Positions 46,838-60,702 of a stretch of DNA of 64,000 nucleotides are shown one piece after another. Position numbers and translations under genes: made by a program. Positions within the stretch are counted from its first letter, which is position 1. Each line of letters opens with the position of its first letter. Source of the DNA: Hippophae tibetana (lineage: Eukaryota > Streptophyta > Magnoliopsida > Rosales > Elaeagnaceae). A model generated the notes under the pieces. It was not told where the DNA came from, did no database searches, and was given only the letters and a program-made list of their open reading frames with translations. The DNA lies in contig CM072805.1 in NCBI GenBank assembly GCA_037013495.1, positions 25,984,669 to 26,048,668 of the forward strand. Direction: 5' to 3'.

Positions 46838-49498
46838 TCAAACTCTTCTGAAAACTTGTTCCGAATCAATCTGAAGCTCCTTTTCAGTACTGTCTTGTGG
46901 AAGAACAATAATGGTCTTGTACCACTTTGCACAAAACACATATAACACAAAATCAAAAGCAGTTAATATTGCAATTAAGAAGTAGAACCTATCCATATGA
47001 CCCGAATTCAAATCATTTGGTATCCAACCCGGTTTATCACCTTTAGCTGTAATTCCCATAACCATATGAACCAACATACTACTCACATAATTTCCAAGTG
47101 AAATTGAAGCCATACAAAGAGAACTTCCAAAGCTCTTTATTCCATCTGGGGCTTGTCCATTGAAGAATTCTAATTGACCCACATACATAAAAACTTCAGA
47201 TGAACCAACAAGAGCATATTGAGGAATTTGCCAAAATATACTTAAAGAGCTTGTTTTTTCACCAGGGTTCACATGTTTTAGACGAACAATCTCAGTTATT
47301 CCAGCTGCTAACATAGCTAACATTCCAATTACTAAGCCTATTCCCATTCTTTGAAGTTCAGTTAATCCTTTTGGATTTCCACTTAGTCTTCCAGCTAAAG
47401 GAACTAGAATTTGGCGATAAATTCCACTGCAAATTAGAACACTGCATATATCAAAAGCTGACATACTTGCTGCTGGGAGATGAAAGTTTCCAACTTTACA
47501 CTTCATTACATCACCTTGTTCTACAAAGAGAGAAGCCATTTGAGTAAATATAACTGAGTAAATTATAGTGCATAGCCAAATCGGTAGCATTTTTAATACA
47601 CATTTTGCTTCTTGAACTTGAGTTACTGTGCAAAGTCTCCATAGATTCTTTTGCCCATATGTACCATCCCTATCCTTCTCTGTTATTGTTGCTGCCTTAT
47701 CCAAGAACCTAATTGAAATTAGGTTTGACAAACATGTAAGAGGGTTAGACGATTGTTTGAAAGTACTTCTCGTTTAGAAGTGCTTTCAAATATACAAAAT
47801 ACTTGTACGCTTTTAATACTCTGTAAAAGCGCTATTGATAATAAAAACTTATGAGTGCTTTTAGTGCTAAAAAAACACATTTTTGTACTTTATCATGAAG
47901 TCACTTTTGACCCGTAAGTACAAGAAAACAAACAATAAGACGGGGTTTGAAAATTTTCAACATAAGTGCTTTCTAAATTTTGATTTAAGAAGTTACAACT
48001 CCTTACTTTCAATAGTGATTTTGTATGCATTTTACTTCATAACATAATTACAAAAATGCCCTTCAAAACTAACAGTTTTATGGTAATTACTAAATGCTAC
48101 TTTTGAAATAAATCACTTATAAAAAAGCACATCAAAACAGGTCGTTAAGTTGGAATAAAAATTTATTAAGCACTTACAAGATCTCATTGCTGTGAAGAAT
48201 CTTCCTGCTTCCTTTAATGGCAGACTCTGAACCATCCACTTCATAAAGTTCATCTGGGTTGGCTGGAACAACATCCCATTTTCTACAAGCAGCAACAAAA
48301 ACCTGAGCAACTCGTGGTAAAGGGTTGCCACAAGGTTTAATATATCGATAGCCTTGTGTTCCTAGCATGAAGGACAAGAGAGCTAAAATTGCAGAACCCA
48401 AAGATACCAAGAAACCTAAAGTCCATTTGCCTGTATCCTCATAATAGACCAAGATGGTGTTGGAGAAAAGTGAACCAAGATTTAGTGCAAAATAGAAGTA
48501 ACAAAAGAAAGCTGCTTTGGAGTCTTTTTCTTTAGGATTTGCCTCATCAAATTGATCAGCTCCAAAAGTAGCTAGAGTAGGTTGGTGACCACCATATCCA
48601 AATGCTGTCAAATATATAGATAGGTAGAAAATAGCTACCCCAACAGATGATGTTGGCTTGCAATGTATCTTTCCATCTCCACAACCTAATGGCTTTACTA
48701 AGAAAAGCCAAGAAGTTATTGATAAGAGAGACAATCCCTGATCAAATTAATTTTCTCAAGTTAATAATGTGTATATATATATATATATATTTTAATTTAG
48801 AAAATGAAGAATTGAAAAAAGTAATAGGAGAATTAATTACCACAACAAAGATAAGCTGAAATACAGTACAAGTTATATAACGGCCCCAATATGAATCGCT
48901 GAGAAAAGCTCCTACTAGAGAGCACAAGTAAACAGTGCCAGTCCATATGCTTACATTATTGGCTGCACTTGCATTTTCTTGGTCAAGAACTCTAGTTAAG
49001 AACAAGACCAAGTTAACTCCAACTCCAAAGAAAGCCAATGTTGCTAGGCTTTGATTCACTGTGGTAAGAAATATTTAATATTTAAATATCAAATTTAAAC
49101 AATATATTATATTAGTTAGAAATTAGGAGTGAGGGGTAGAATAAGAAAGTTGTTACCTAATAAGAGACTTACAGATCTCCAGCCTCCTTTGCTCTTAACT
49201 CTTGTCAAGGAGTCATTATGTTGTTCATTTCTGTTGCAGTTTTGCTTAGAAACTTCTGAATTTCCTACCCCATTAATTTGCTCTCTTTCCTGTTTTGTTT
49301 TCAAGAAATTATTAAAAGTTTAATATTCATTTCGAGCCCTTTCTAGTGACAGACCATACAATTTATATATATATATTATGAATAAATATTTCATTCATAT
49401 GTGTATATATATATATATAAATAAATAAATAAACACAATATCTCAATATTTAGACAAACCATTAGTGCCGTGTCATGGTTGAAGTTGAGTGAATCCAT
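46838..49498 (-). CDS. NPF7-type nitrate/peptide family transporter
   Basis: Five exons (49498-49460, 49289-49157, 49058-48841, 48737-48178, 47708-46838) join by GT-AG introns to 606 codons, the usual NPF length. The protein is a 12-helix major-facilitator transporter of the plasma membrane. Motifs: GVGVNLVLFLTRVL (helix 1), FLSDSYWGRY (helix 2-3 loop), GADQFDE (helix 4-5 loop), PIWLCTIIYSVIFTQM (helix 7), SEVFMYVGQLEFFNGQAPDG and MDRFYFL near the C-terminus. These match Arabidopsis NPF7.2/NPF7.3 (NRT1.8/NRT1.5), which move nitrate or potassium into or out of xylem. The helix-1 ExxER proton-coupling motif is replaced by QSLAT (residues 60-64), a feature known for NPF7.3. The start ATG is first in exon 1; an ATG three codons upstream in frame is possible. 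The substrate is inferred. Confidence 0.93.
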
Positions 49499-50964
49499 AA
49501 TGGCCATTGAAGATATGTTCTGCAAAACATTCGAATTTTTGATAAAGATGAATGGGGGAACCAAAATATAAAAGGATTTGGGAAAATAACTCATTTTGAA
49601 AGAGATAATTTTCATAAATTGATTTTTTTATGTTGTAACAGGCACATGTTAATATCTGCTTCAAAATTTGATCATTCAAATATACACATTACACTTATTA
49701 TCCTTTATTTTTATGGAATGTGTTAACTAAATTTCATGTTAAAAACGTACAGGATGAGTTGAAAAAATTCTCAAAAAATTTACATACTTATAATTATATA
49801 CACAATATTATTTAATTTTTTAAATAAATTATATCATATCAGGTTGCAGTACACCATTTTGCATCAAATTTTACAAATTTTTCTACCAAAAATTGGAGCA
49901 AATTTTTACTCTTATCTAAAATGATTACTAAAAAATATATTCTTTTACGAAATAAAATATTCTTTTTTTATTTTTTTAGTTAACTCTCTAACATTATTAT
50001 ATCCAACCAATTAATTATATTTTCAATTCTATGTTATATTTAGTAACTTTTTTTATTAATTCTATATCATATAATTAATTTTAATTCATTATTTATAATT
50101 AAAAAAATTAATAATATTTTTAAAAAATCTCTTAAAAGATTTTAAATTAAATTTGAAAAATACTGCTCATCGTACTATTTTGAGTGCAAAATTTGGTATT
50201 GAATTAGAGCAACTTAATTTATACCAAATTTTACATCAAATTTGATAGGATGGTCTGCCCATGCAAAATATTTTATTCATATGTTTGTATATTAGGATTT
50301 GATCAAATATATATATATATATGTTGTGTTGTATATATTATGGGTCAGATAAAAAGAAGAAAATTAAAATACTAAGAAACTAAACAAACCTTTTACGAAA
50401 CTTGATCACCGAGTAAGTAACTAGAGCCGGAACAGCAATGGATTCTGGAGAAGGGGAAGAAAGTGTGCCTATAATTTCAAGATGGAATGTAGGCCGGGAT
50501 ATCGCTGGACTCGCCGGGAAACTAGAAATCCGGTTAAACTCTTTTGTCATTTATGGTAAGGGAAAAATAGTGTGTTTTGATGAACCTTCAACGATGTAAC
50601 AATGTCTTCAGTCCTCTCAATCCAAAAACACCTCAAATAACACACCCTTCTTTTCAAACATCATACTCGATCAGACCCTAAATTCTATAGTTAATGTGTG
50701 ATAAAAAAAAAAGATAGAGAAAATATATAGATTCGGGCTTTAAGTATTTTTTTTTAGTGATTAGAAAGAGAAAGAGTCTCCTAGTTATAAGAACTCAAAT
50801 ACTAGTAAAAGTAGGATTATATATTCACTTAAATAGCGAGATTTCCTCTTAAAAAGCTGATCACAAATAATAGGACCTTATCTGTTAGGTTTGTAGCTAA
50901 ATTCCCTTAGTAAGTTCCCAGTTTTTCTCATCCTAACTTCTTTTGTTAACAAGTTAAAACAGAT

Positions 50965-51160
50965 TTATCTATGATTATTTAGATATAAGTCAGAATTATT
51001 ATATATGATTATTTAGATATACTTATATATTTAGATATACTTATGATTATTTAGATATACTTATATATTTAGATATACTTATGATTATTTAGATATACTT
51101 ATATATTTAGATATACTTATGATTATTTAGATATACTTATGATTATTTAGATATAATTAA
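50965..51160 (+). repeat. Tandem repeat of TTAGATATACTTAT modules
   Basis: At least four copies of a unit of about 39 bp (GATTATTTAGATATACTTAT plus ATATTTAGATATACTTAT) run head to tail, ending in shorter derivatives. Non-coding. Confidence 0.8.
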
Positions 51161-54100
51161 GAATAAGTCAGAATTTAAAAAATTTAAATAGGGAATTTGT
51201 TTAAATTTTATATATTTATCAATTATCTATTTGAATTTGAAATTTTGTTTTGAATTAGTGAGTAGGATTTAAATTATTATAAATAAAATATGTAATCGTA
51301 TATTTATTATCCTATTATGATTATAGATTAAATCAATATTTCCTCATTTTTTTTTTAATTTTCTCTCACGTATCTCCTTAATTTGTACGTTTTTCAATCA
51401 CTAACTTTAATTTTTTTTGTTTTTATATCACTCTTCAATTCTATTTCCTTTTCTATCTACATTAATATATCTATATTATATATAAAATTATAAATCACTT
51501 TGACATATATGGTGGCATTTAATTTATTATACATATAAATGATTTTAACAAACAATTTTAATAAATTATGTATAACCATTAATTCTAATATCTTCTAGGT
51601 ACAAATAAATAGATTAATCTTTTAAATATATTGTAGAAATTAAATACTATTTTTTAAAAAATATACAACAATTCACGGCAATGTAAATGTCTTTAACTAG
51701 TTTATTATTAAAAGTTTTGAAATACTATAATTTTTCCATTAATTCGATTCTAATTATTTTCATTTGTAAGGTTAAATACGTAGTAGCATTCAATGATTAT
51801 TATTGGACAAACTTATCATTCATTTTAATTATTTCAATAAATATTATCAAACATACCATTTACAAGTAGCCTCTTCCGTATTAAAAGAAGATAGATTTCA
51901 AATTTTAAAACACTTATTAATTTTAATAGACTTTAAATTTTTATCTTACTCACATTTTTTTACTATATTTTAATTATCTTATAATTTATTAACGGATCTT
52001 TTACTATTATAAAAAATACTCAATATAATATTTAAAATTTTAATTAAATCTATACTCTTTTTTAAGCTGTGAAAATATTCAATTTTTTTATAAAAACAAA
52101 CATAGACTTATATTAATTGAAAAGAGTCAAATACTTAATTTAATTTATATTAAAAATTATTATTATAAGATTATTGATCCTAATAATTATTAAAAGAAAA
52201 TTATTTCTTTAAATTTAATATATAGGAATAAAAAAAATCTAGTGCATAAATTAATTTGTAGGTTAGTATTGAGAAATATATATATATAAAGGGAGTGAGC
52301 GAGGAAAACATAAAAAGAGAAAGAAAAAAGAATAAGTAAAAAGCTTCTGAAAACCTTATTGGAGAAGATGTTAGGATAAACTTTATTTATAAATAAAAAT
52401 ATTTAAAATCCTCAAAATTTTATGATTAAATAAAAAATTTAAAAAGTAACAATTGAATACATTTAAATTTATATAGAATTTTATAAAATTTTAAAAAATA
52501 TTAGAAAAATTTAATTGAATACAGTTAAACTTCTATAAATTCTTAAAAACTTTAAATAAATATATCTAAATTTTTAGAAACTTTTAAAAACCATTTAAAT
52601 CTATAAGAATATACCCTTCTAAAGTTGTGCTTGGAATCAAAATTTGTAACGTGAAAAAAAAATAGTGAGTAAATATGAATAGGAAACAATTATGTTTGAT
52701 ACTTTGATTTATATTAGAAAGATATATAAAATGGACCTCTTAATTTTATTTTTTCTTCTTTTATGGGAATAGTTAGGAAATATTTGAATAATTTTTTTAT
52801 TATATCTTAAAAAAAACAAACTATAAAATAAGTAATTAATGTTGTATTTGTGTCTATGTGTTAACTTTTCACGTATAAAATTTTATATGGTGTTTGTTTT
52901 CTTTTTTTTTAATGTATTTGTCTTTTTAAGTTTTAAAATATTTATTTTCAATCAATAATTCATACATACTTATAATTAGATACTCTTTGTATATAATATG
53001 TTTACACACTACATGATTAATTTTCGTAGTATGTAAGTTAAGTCGTTTTCTTGTTAATGTTGTTACTTTTATTTTTGATTTGTATCTGACATGTGTATTT
53101 ATAGATAATATTTGATAATTTTTGAATAATATATATTAATATCATGTATGATATTATTTATATGAAAAAATTAGAACAAGTAAAAGACATATATGCTAAG
53201 AATTAGAAAAAAAAATAAAAATTCATTCATTAACTTAAATATATATTTATAAAAAATATTAACTATATAATCAATTAAAATAGAGAATCATGCTACAATA
53301 ATTCAGAAAGTGTTGGTGTCAAAAGCTTAAAATAAGAAGAAGAAAAAAAAGAGAAAAGGACATAAATTTCTCAAATGATAAAAAAAAAGTTTCTGCCCAT
53401 TTTTAAGAGAAAAATGATAATAAAAAAAGTTGTTTAATAAAATTTTCAAACCAATTCCCATCATATTTTTTTACTTGTCAATTTGCTTTATCCAAACACA
53501 AAGAAAATGTTTTCCTTCTATTTTTTATTATTTATTTCCGCACTAAAATATTGATTACAAATAGTTAGCCCGAACTTCAAAATCTAAAATATTAAAAAAA
53601 TAAACTATTTATCTGTAAAGATAAATGAGTTACGAGCAAGGATTTTCTTTTACATATTAGTTATTTGTTTATAAAATAAATTAGTTATTTGTTTACAAAA
53701 TAAATCTTCAAGTAAACAGATCTCCACAAATATAAGAAATTAAATTCTTTATTTTTTAATATTATCTTTTTAAATTAACCACTTTAAAATAATTAAACTT
53801 ACATTAAAAAAATAAATAAATACAATTTAGTTTCAATTCGTCTTGTTTCCATTTCCTTTTTGTTTTTGATTCATCTTTTTTTTTTCAGTTTTCATGTTAT
53901 AATTTTGATTTCAATTTTAATAATTTATTAAATAATTTTATAATTTAACTATAAGTGATCAAATAATCTAATTAATTTACTTAAATTAATAAATTTGATA
54001 TGATCTATCAGATTAAAATAAGATTGTATTAGATTGACAGATTTTATAATCCGTTATCATCATGAATAGATTTAAGATTTAAGTACTAGTTATTTTTTAT

Positions 54101-54319
54101 TTTTTTTATTTTTTAATTGAAAAAAGATATTCTTTACATCTACTTTTAATACAATTATGTTCAAATTATTAAATGTTTGTATGATATTAAGTATTAAAAA
54201 TTTAAAATTCAAACGTGACATAATTTATTTATAATTTCATAAATATTACAGTTAAATTTTATTTGTTGACAATTAAGGTGAGACACGTGGTCCTTTTCAA
54301 ATGGTGTATATGTCCATAG

Positions 54320-54610
54320 TTATAATATAATTTAGATTAAATTATAATTAAATTATAAATAAATATATATTTTATTTTATAATTTATTAATTTAAATATT
54401 ATACGTATCATAATTATATTAAATTTTAATTTTAATTTAAAAATAGATATAAATATTAAATCTCAAAATAAATATTATTTTGATTTTATTATAAATAATA
54501 AATTTTATAAAAAAAATTAAATTTAAATATTATATATTTGTGTTTTATATAATGATAATCTATAAATATATTTCAACATCAATATAATCTGGTTTGATTT
54601 GAAAATTTTG
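54320..54610 (+). repeat. Dispersed AT-rich repeat, copy 2
   Basis: Counterpart of 170-480 in the same orientation; see that entry. Confidence 0.45.
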
Positions 54611-55049
54611 ATATGCTTAAGTTATTATATAATTTGATCAAATTTAAATTCATTTTTTTTAAATCTGATATCTAATTCATATTTATAAAATAAATTTATA
54701 TAATTGTGATGTTAACCGTTTCATAGAAATTACTATTTTTTTTTTCAAAGTTTACTACCAAGTTAGTGGGTACAAAAGCTGATAGTGATGAGTATATTTG
54801 GTACTAAAATTATATAAAAATATAAAAAAAAGTAAAAACAGAGTTCAAATAATCAGAATAGATATTATCGAGAGACAGTAGATTTGTTTAAGGTTTTCCG
54901 GGCCAAAAATTGTTATCTTAAATTAACTAAATTTGAAAAAATGGAGAATAATGCCATTCATTTGGATTTTTTCTCTCTCTCTTGTTCAAACTAACCAAAA
55001 TTTAACCTTAAAACTCCAAATTTTAATACATATAAATATTAAAATACTC

Positions 55050-55620
55050 TTATTATACAAATTCAATAAAATAAAGATAAGATTAAATCTCATGAAATAA
55101 TGTTATCAATAATTTATTGTTATATACACATATATTTTTGTATATAACATGTCATATATACTTATTATTTGTAACTTGTTATATCTACATGTATCCTTGT
55201 ATGTAATATATTACATCTATCATATTTTTATCGATCAATTATACGTAATATGTTACATTCACATATATTTTTATATGTAAGATGTTATATTTATTATAAT
55301 TTCGATGATTCATTAGACATAACATGTTACATCTATATATATATTTTTGTATATAATATATTACATTTATAAAAACTATGATGTGATTGTCAACATTAAA
55401 TTATGTAGCATTGGTAGAGTAGTTGAAGGATTGTTGGTTGTTACAGTTGAAGATGTGACAAGTATGATCATATCATTTTATCGAAGTTATGAAATGATAA
55501 TTTTTTGGTATTTTTATTATGTAATTTTTTATATAAAATTATAAGTTTTGATATTAGTTATTATTAGTTAAAAAAAAATAGATAAATTTATCAAAATTGA
55601 AACTTTTTTGGTTTAAAACT
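55050..55620 (-). repeat. Dispersed TGTAACATGTTACAT-type repeat, inverted copy
   Basis: Read on the minus strand it follows the order of 600-1225: a TTGATAAATTTATC-like start, GACTTCRATAAAATRA, then repeated ATGTAACATATTACATAYAAAGAT modules. A 65-codon frame inside (55347-55544) is not considered a gene. Confidence 0.45.
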
Positions 55621-55789
55621 CAGTAAAGATCACGTCTAATTTTTTGGGCTATATACAACGTGGGCCTTTAAAGGATATTTAAGCCCAAGTAAAAGCCCAA
55701 TTTCAAATTGCAACAAAGCATGGCCGAAAAACCCTTTTGAAGCCAGCAAGAGATGCATATGGCGTTAAGATCCAAATACACGCATAGAA

Positions 55790-56080
55790 CCAGCTATAAA
55801 TTGTTAACGATATCAGAGACTTGTTTTTCTTGGCATTTTTCGACAATTTCGAAGTATTTTCAATTCCCTGCCTCTATAAGAGCTTAATACACGCATCATT
55901 GTTATCATCGACTCCTTTTAGTCCTCCAACTAACCTTTTTAAACGCACCTCTCTCTCTCTTCCGTCTTGGAAATTAGCTGATAACAAGAAGGGAAGTTCC
56001 TCTAACATTTGATCTCATCTTCACTGAACAAATACCGACTGCCTCAAGCCTTCCGCATTGGTGCTTCTTACAGAAAAAAT
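55790..56080 (+). other. Probable 5' non-coding exon and core promoter of the ENR gene
   Basis: A TATAAAT (about 55795) precedes a pyrimidine-rich leader (CTCTCTCTCTTCC near 55948) ending in a good donor, AAAAAAT|GTAAGAAAC, near 56080. An acceptor GACATGTAG|ATCTC at about 57308 leads into the exon with the ENR start codon. A leader intron of about 1.2 kb is inferred; the first base of the transcript is not known. Confidence 0.55.
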
Positions 56081-57344
56081 GTAAGAAACTTGTCTTCTTT
56101 TTGGATGGCGGTTTGACTCTCTCTTTCTGGGTTCTCCATTGTTATTGTAGTTTTGGGTTTTACTGTTAAATGTTTTTCATTTTTTTTGGGATTCGATGAG
56201 ACGTAGTTGAAGGAGAAATGGGTACATTGATTTCGACTTGAAGTGGATCAGCAAGCTTAGACTGGGTTGATCTTACTTTGTTGTGAAACTAATCACAGTT
56301 TGGTGCTTGATCGACATATTAGCTGTAGGGTTTAACTTCATTTTCTGATTAAATGCTCTTACACTCACTTTTGCACCCAAGCCACTTATATCATGCAACT
56401 TGGCGGAATTATCTAGAAAAATAATCACTTATTCATTTTCTAAAATAATTATGACATATGTCACGACATACTGCAAAAGTGAGTGCAAATTTGGGAAAAT
56501 ACTTTATAATGCTACTATACCACTGAATACAACTTATGTGTCACAAATCTAACGATTCTAATCAATGACCATGAAAATCTATCTAGTTAAGTGGTTTTGG
56601 TGTCCCTGCCATTTAGAATTACTCGCAAATTTTTGTTATTAGTATTTCTCCTATTGTTGATTATAGATGTGATTAATTTTTGAGCAACTTTCCATGGGGT
56701 TCTCATAGATGTGATGTTGTGCTGGAATATGGATTTTTATCGCAATTATAAAGATTATTTTGACTGTGGTAGTTAAGAAGTGGAGTGTTGTTAGGCTAAT
56801 TATGGCAATGGCTAGAAGCTCCAGCATGTGATGTAGAGCATTTGAAGAATATTTCTTTCTTTACCAATATTGTTATTATTGTTTTTCCTACTTCAAAGGG
56901 AGACTGTGCTTTATGAATTTCTTTATTATTGCCATTGACAGGGTATTAATTTTTAACCCTTTCAATGTAAAAATTTCACTTACTGTCGGAAGCAGGTGAC
57001 TATGGCTCCAATTTTTTGTCATGATGTGCCGGTGGAATAAGTTTCTGTTAGGGATCATTTGTGGAGTTTTGCTTTCATGAGTGCAATCATATGCTCTATT
57101 ACACATAACTGTTGAGCAGGGTTTTTCTTTTTTCTTTTGACCAAACAATAATTGGGTGGGCAATAAAATCAAGGACTAGAGGTCTGCTGGTTATTTAAGA
57201 CAACCTATTATTATTTTTTGGTATTGTATTGTTGAACATTGTAGTGGACGTTGCCCTTAGGTTTTTGTTGATATTGGCTCTGAATCTGTTGTCTTTGTGA
57301 CATGTAGATCTCTTTTCTCCTCAGTAAGATTCCAATTATTAAAG

Positions 57345-60105
57345 ATGGCAACAGCAACAGCCTCTAGCCTGCAAATGGCTACTGCAAATCCCTGCATTTC
57401 CTCTTCTTATAGAGCATTTAGGGCAACTGCTACTTTGTTTCACGGAAATTCCAAAACAACATCATGGGCAAAGCTTTCTAGTGCCTGTCATTTATCATCA
57501 GTACAGCCATTCAAGCGGACATTTACGTCAACCTCATCTTCCATAAAGTTTGATAAAGCTGTTACAAGGGCAATGGCTGATGCTAGTGAAAGCAAGACAG
57601 TCTCAGGATTGCCAATAAATCTGAAAGGTCAATAAATGCTACTCTAGATATTTGACAGTACAAGTATTAAGTGTTGAAATTCAGCTTAGAAGGTGCTCAA
57701 GTCTTTTTCAGTTAACCAATTTATTGCTTGCTTCATGCAGGTAAGAGGGCATTTATTGCTGGTGTAGCTGATGACAATGGATATGGATGGGCTATTGCAA
57801 AATCTCTTGCTGCCGCAGGTGCTGAAATTCTTGTTGGCACCTGGGTGCCCGTAAGTAAATGAATCTTTTGTTATGTTTTTTTACCGTTTAAATTCTTTTT
57901 TTGGATACTTTTCTAGTACTTAACAATGATTAACTACCATGAAACTTTCTTTTGCAGGCTTTGAACATTTTTGAGTCCAGCCTACGACGTGGAAAATTTG
58001 ATGAATCACGCGTGTAAGATGTTAGAGCCAGTAATACATACATGCTTAAAATTGCTAAGAAACTAGATGTCTGGTTTCTTAGCAATTATTCACACAAATA
58101 CATTTATAAATTCTTAAAATCAATACAATAAATTACTTCGGTTGACAAGACATTTGATGTTTCAGGTTACCAGATGGTTCTTTAATGGAGATTGCCAAAG
58201 TGTATCCCCTAGATGCAGTTTTTGACAACCCTGAGGATGTGCCTGAAGATGTAATGGAGAAATTCTCTGTTATAATTGTGGAGGAAGCTTAAAAAGTAAT
58301 CAATTATTTGACATTCTTTTCCTCTCTTTGGTGCAGATAAAAGCAAATAAACGTTATGCAGGATCTAGTAACTGGACTGTTCAGGTACGGACTCATGAGT
58401 TGATAATTTATCTGCTTGAGGAAGTCGATTAACAACTGAATTGGGATTTGCTAAGAACTTTTAAGTTTTTATTAAGATGGAATGCTTACGTATATAGTAA
58501 AAGTTTTAATGTAAGCTTTCTTAAAACTGTCGCGTAGGAAGCTGCTGAATCTGTAAAGAGGGATTTTGGCAGCATTGACATCTTGGTGCACTCACTAGCC
58601 AATGGACCAGAGGTAAAACAATTCTTTAGTCAAGGATCCATGTTTGGTTTGTTTGGAACATACCAATAAATGTTCCTTTTTAATAGGTCACCAAACCTCT
58701 GCTGGAGACATCTAGGAAAGGATATCTTGCAGCTTTGTCCGCATCAAGCTATTCTTATGTATCTTTGCTCAAGCATTTCATCCCTATAATCAATCCAGGC
58801 ATGCCTTTCCATTATGAACCAAATAGTTTGTGTTTTCTGATAAAATTTACTGCCAAGGCTTGTATCAACATTTCTAATTTTTATTTGTTCATGTAGGTGG
58901 ATCTTCAATTTCTCTTACCTACATTGCATCAGAGAGGATCATTCCTGGGTATGTCTAGCATTTCCTGCTTCTTGTAAATTGTTTTGGATTTTATTACTTG
59001 ACAAAGTTCCTGAAACCTCATACACAGATATGGTGGTGGTATGAGCTCTGCAAAAGCTGCTCTCGAAAGTGACACACGGGTGAGTTTTCATTTCTGCACC
59101 TACGTTCTCATAGTGAAGCTTTTTTTGCCATGTTTTGGTCTATGTTCTAATATCAAATATATTCAGGTACTTGCTTTTGAAGCGGGTAGAAAATACAAAG
59201 TTCGAGTTAACACAATATCTGCTGGTACCTTCTTCTGACTTTGTTTCCATTTTTATATTTTTTTTCAGTTAAAATCCTGTACAAGATTCTACTTTCAATT
59301 TGTGGAAAAGAGTGTGATGTCAATTCTCCTCAATATAGAAACACATATATCATAGTTCTATCAGAAATATGTTTATCCTTATTGTATAACTAATGCATGG
59401 TGTTGCCACTTGATATGAAATATGTTTTCCGACACTATGAAATCTCATTGAATGATAGAAATTTTATCCAAAGTGGTGGGTTACCTTCTTTTTGGTTTGC
59501 ACTATTCAGTAGATAATGGATATGCTTGATTACTCATTGATCTTCCATTTCTGTTTCTATAAACTTGATGTGTTTACCTGGGGCCTATATCAGTTTTGTA
59601 GCCTCTCTTATACTTTGATCATTTGTGTTCACTTGTTGAGTAACCAATGATCAAAAGGAAGAGATGGTTCTAAGTTATGCCTCCTGTATAATTTGAACTT
59701 TATTCTTCTATGTTTCGTTAACATTGTCTCTCAAGCTCATATATTCATTCCTCAGGTCCACTGAGAAGCCGTGCTGCTAAAGCAATTGGGTTCATAGATA
59801 TGATGATTGACTATTCTTTGGCCAATGCACCTCTGCAAAAAGAATTATCTGCAGGTGAATGTTTCATCTCTTCTCCCTTGAGTGTTATTTCATGTTTCCT
59901 ACTCTCTGCAGGAAGAATAATATATACTGGATTCTAACTTGAAACAGATGAGGTGGGAAACGCGGCTGCTTTCTTGGCATCACCTTTGTCATCTGCCATC
60001 ACTGGTGCCGTTATATACGTTGACAATGGACTGCACGCAATGGGTGTCGGAGTTGATAGTCCTATTTTCAAGGACCTTGACATTCCAAAGGATACTACTC
60101 TCTAG
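57345..60105 (+). CDS. ENR: Plastid enoyl-[acyl-carrier-protein] reductase (NADH)
   Basis: This enzyme does the last reductive step of each cycle of plastid fatty-acid synthesis: trans-2-enoyl-ACP to acyl-ACP with NADH. Twelve coding exons (57345-57627, 57741-57850, 57958-58013, 58166-58250, 58337-58384, 58538-58612, 58687-58798, 58897-58948, 59028-59079, 59167-59224, 59756-59854, 59948-60105) sum to 395 codons, close to Arabidopsis MOD1. Residues 1 to about 75 are a Ser/Thr-rich chloroplast transit peptide. A divergent NAD-binding Rossmann motif [10 protein letters not shown] is at 102-111, then [11 protein letters not shown]. The active site is Y265 (SLTYIAS), Y275 and K283 (YGGGMSSAK), matching the Tyr-Tyr-Lys spacing of plant ENR. 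The C-terminus [16 protein letters not shown] is conserved. No stop or frameshift is present. Intron 7 has a GC donor. Confidence 0.97.
58799..58896 (+). other. GC-AG intron of the ENR gene
   Basis: The exon ends AATCCAG and the intron starts GCATGC and ends ATGTAG. Only this border keeps the conserved INPGGSSISL reading; no GT lies at the required place. Confidence 0.8.
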
Positions 60106-60634
60106 AAATAACAGATGTTGATAGAATAGTAACGCCTAAACTATTAACTATAGGGTTTTGGTTAAAGTATAATGAGTTTTCTTATTTTGCTCATTGTTTC
60201 CATCGACCCTAGCCGTAAGACGGCTTCAACTACTGCCCCTTGTCTATTGTTGAGAATTCTTCTTTCTGCCTTAAATCATAACAAGCAACATTGTGTTTAA
60301 TGATAGTTCGAGTAAGATTTAGTCAAAGTTTCAGTAAGTTGAATATTCTTAAGTTTCTGCAAGTTAAAAAGAAGCGAATACATACTCTCAATCAATTTAA
60401 GCATTACTCTCTTGAACGATTCATTTTCTTGTGCCGTTCTCTTCAAATTAAATTAATGGGAGCAACCTACATATATATATATATTAATTTTATAATATTT
60501 ATACATATATTGAAATTTATATTATGAATTGTTTGGTCAAGTTTAAGTCTTTAGTTCCTTTACCTAAAATATTTATATTGTGAACTGATTTTATGTAAAA
60601 AAAATTATAGATACAAAGTACATTTTAATTTTAT

Positions 60635-60702
<68 letters not shown>

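Larger units (their letters stand above)
49499..55700. other. Long AT-rich intergenic region, no gene recognised
   Basis: The first few hundred bases are the promoter side of the NPF7 gene. The remainder is A/T-rich with a tandem repeat (50965-51160), a G-box CACGTG near 54288, and repeats shared with the window's left end (54320-55620). Open frames are short and unremarkable, apart from a possible exon at 50438 described under findings. Confidence 0.6.

Noticed and set aside
47714..48177. Possible MITE in intron 4 of the NPF7 gene (AAGTACTT / AAGTGCTTT motifs on both strands)
   Set aside because: I could not define terminal repeats or a target duplication, and the motif pairs are too short and A/T-rich to be convincing.
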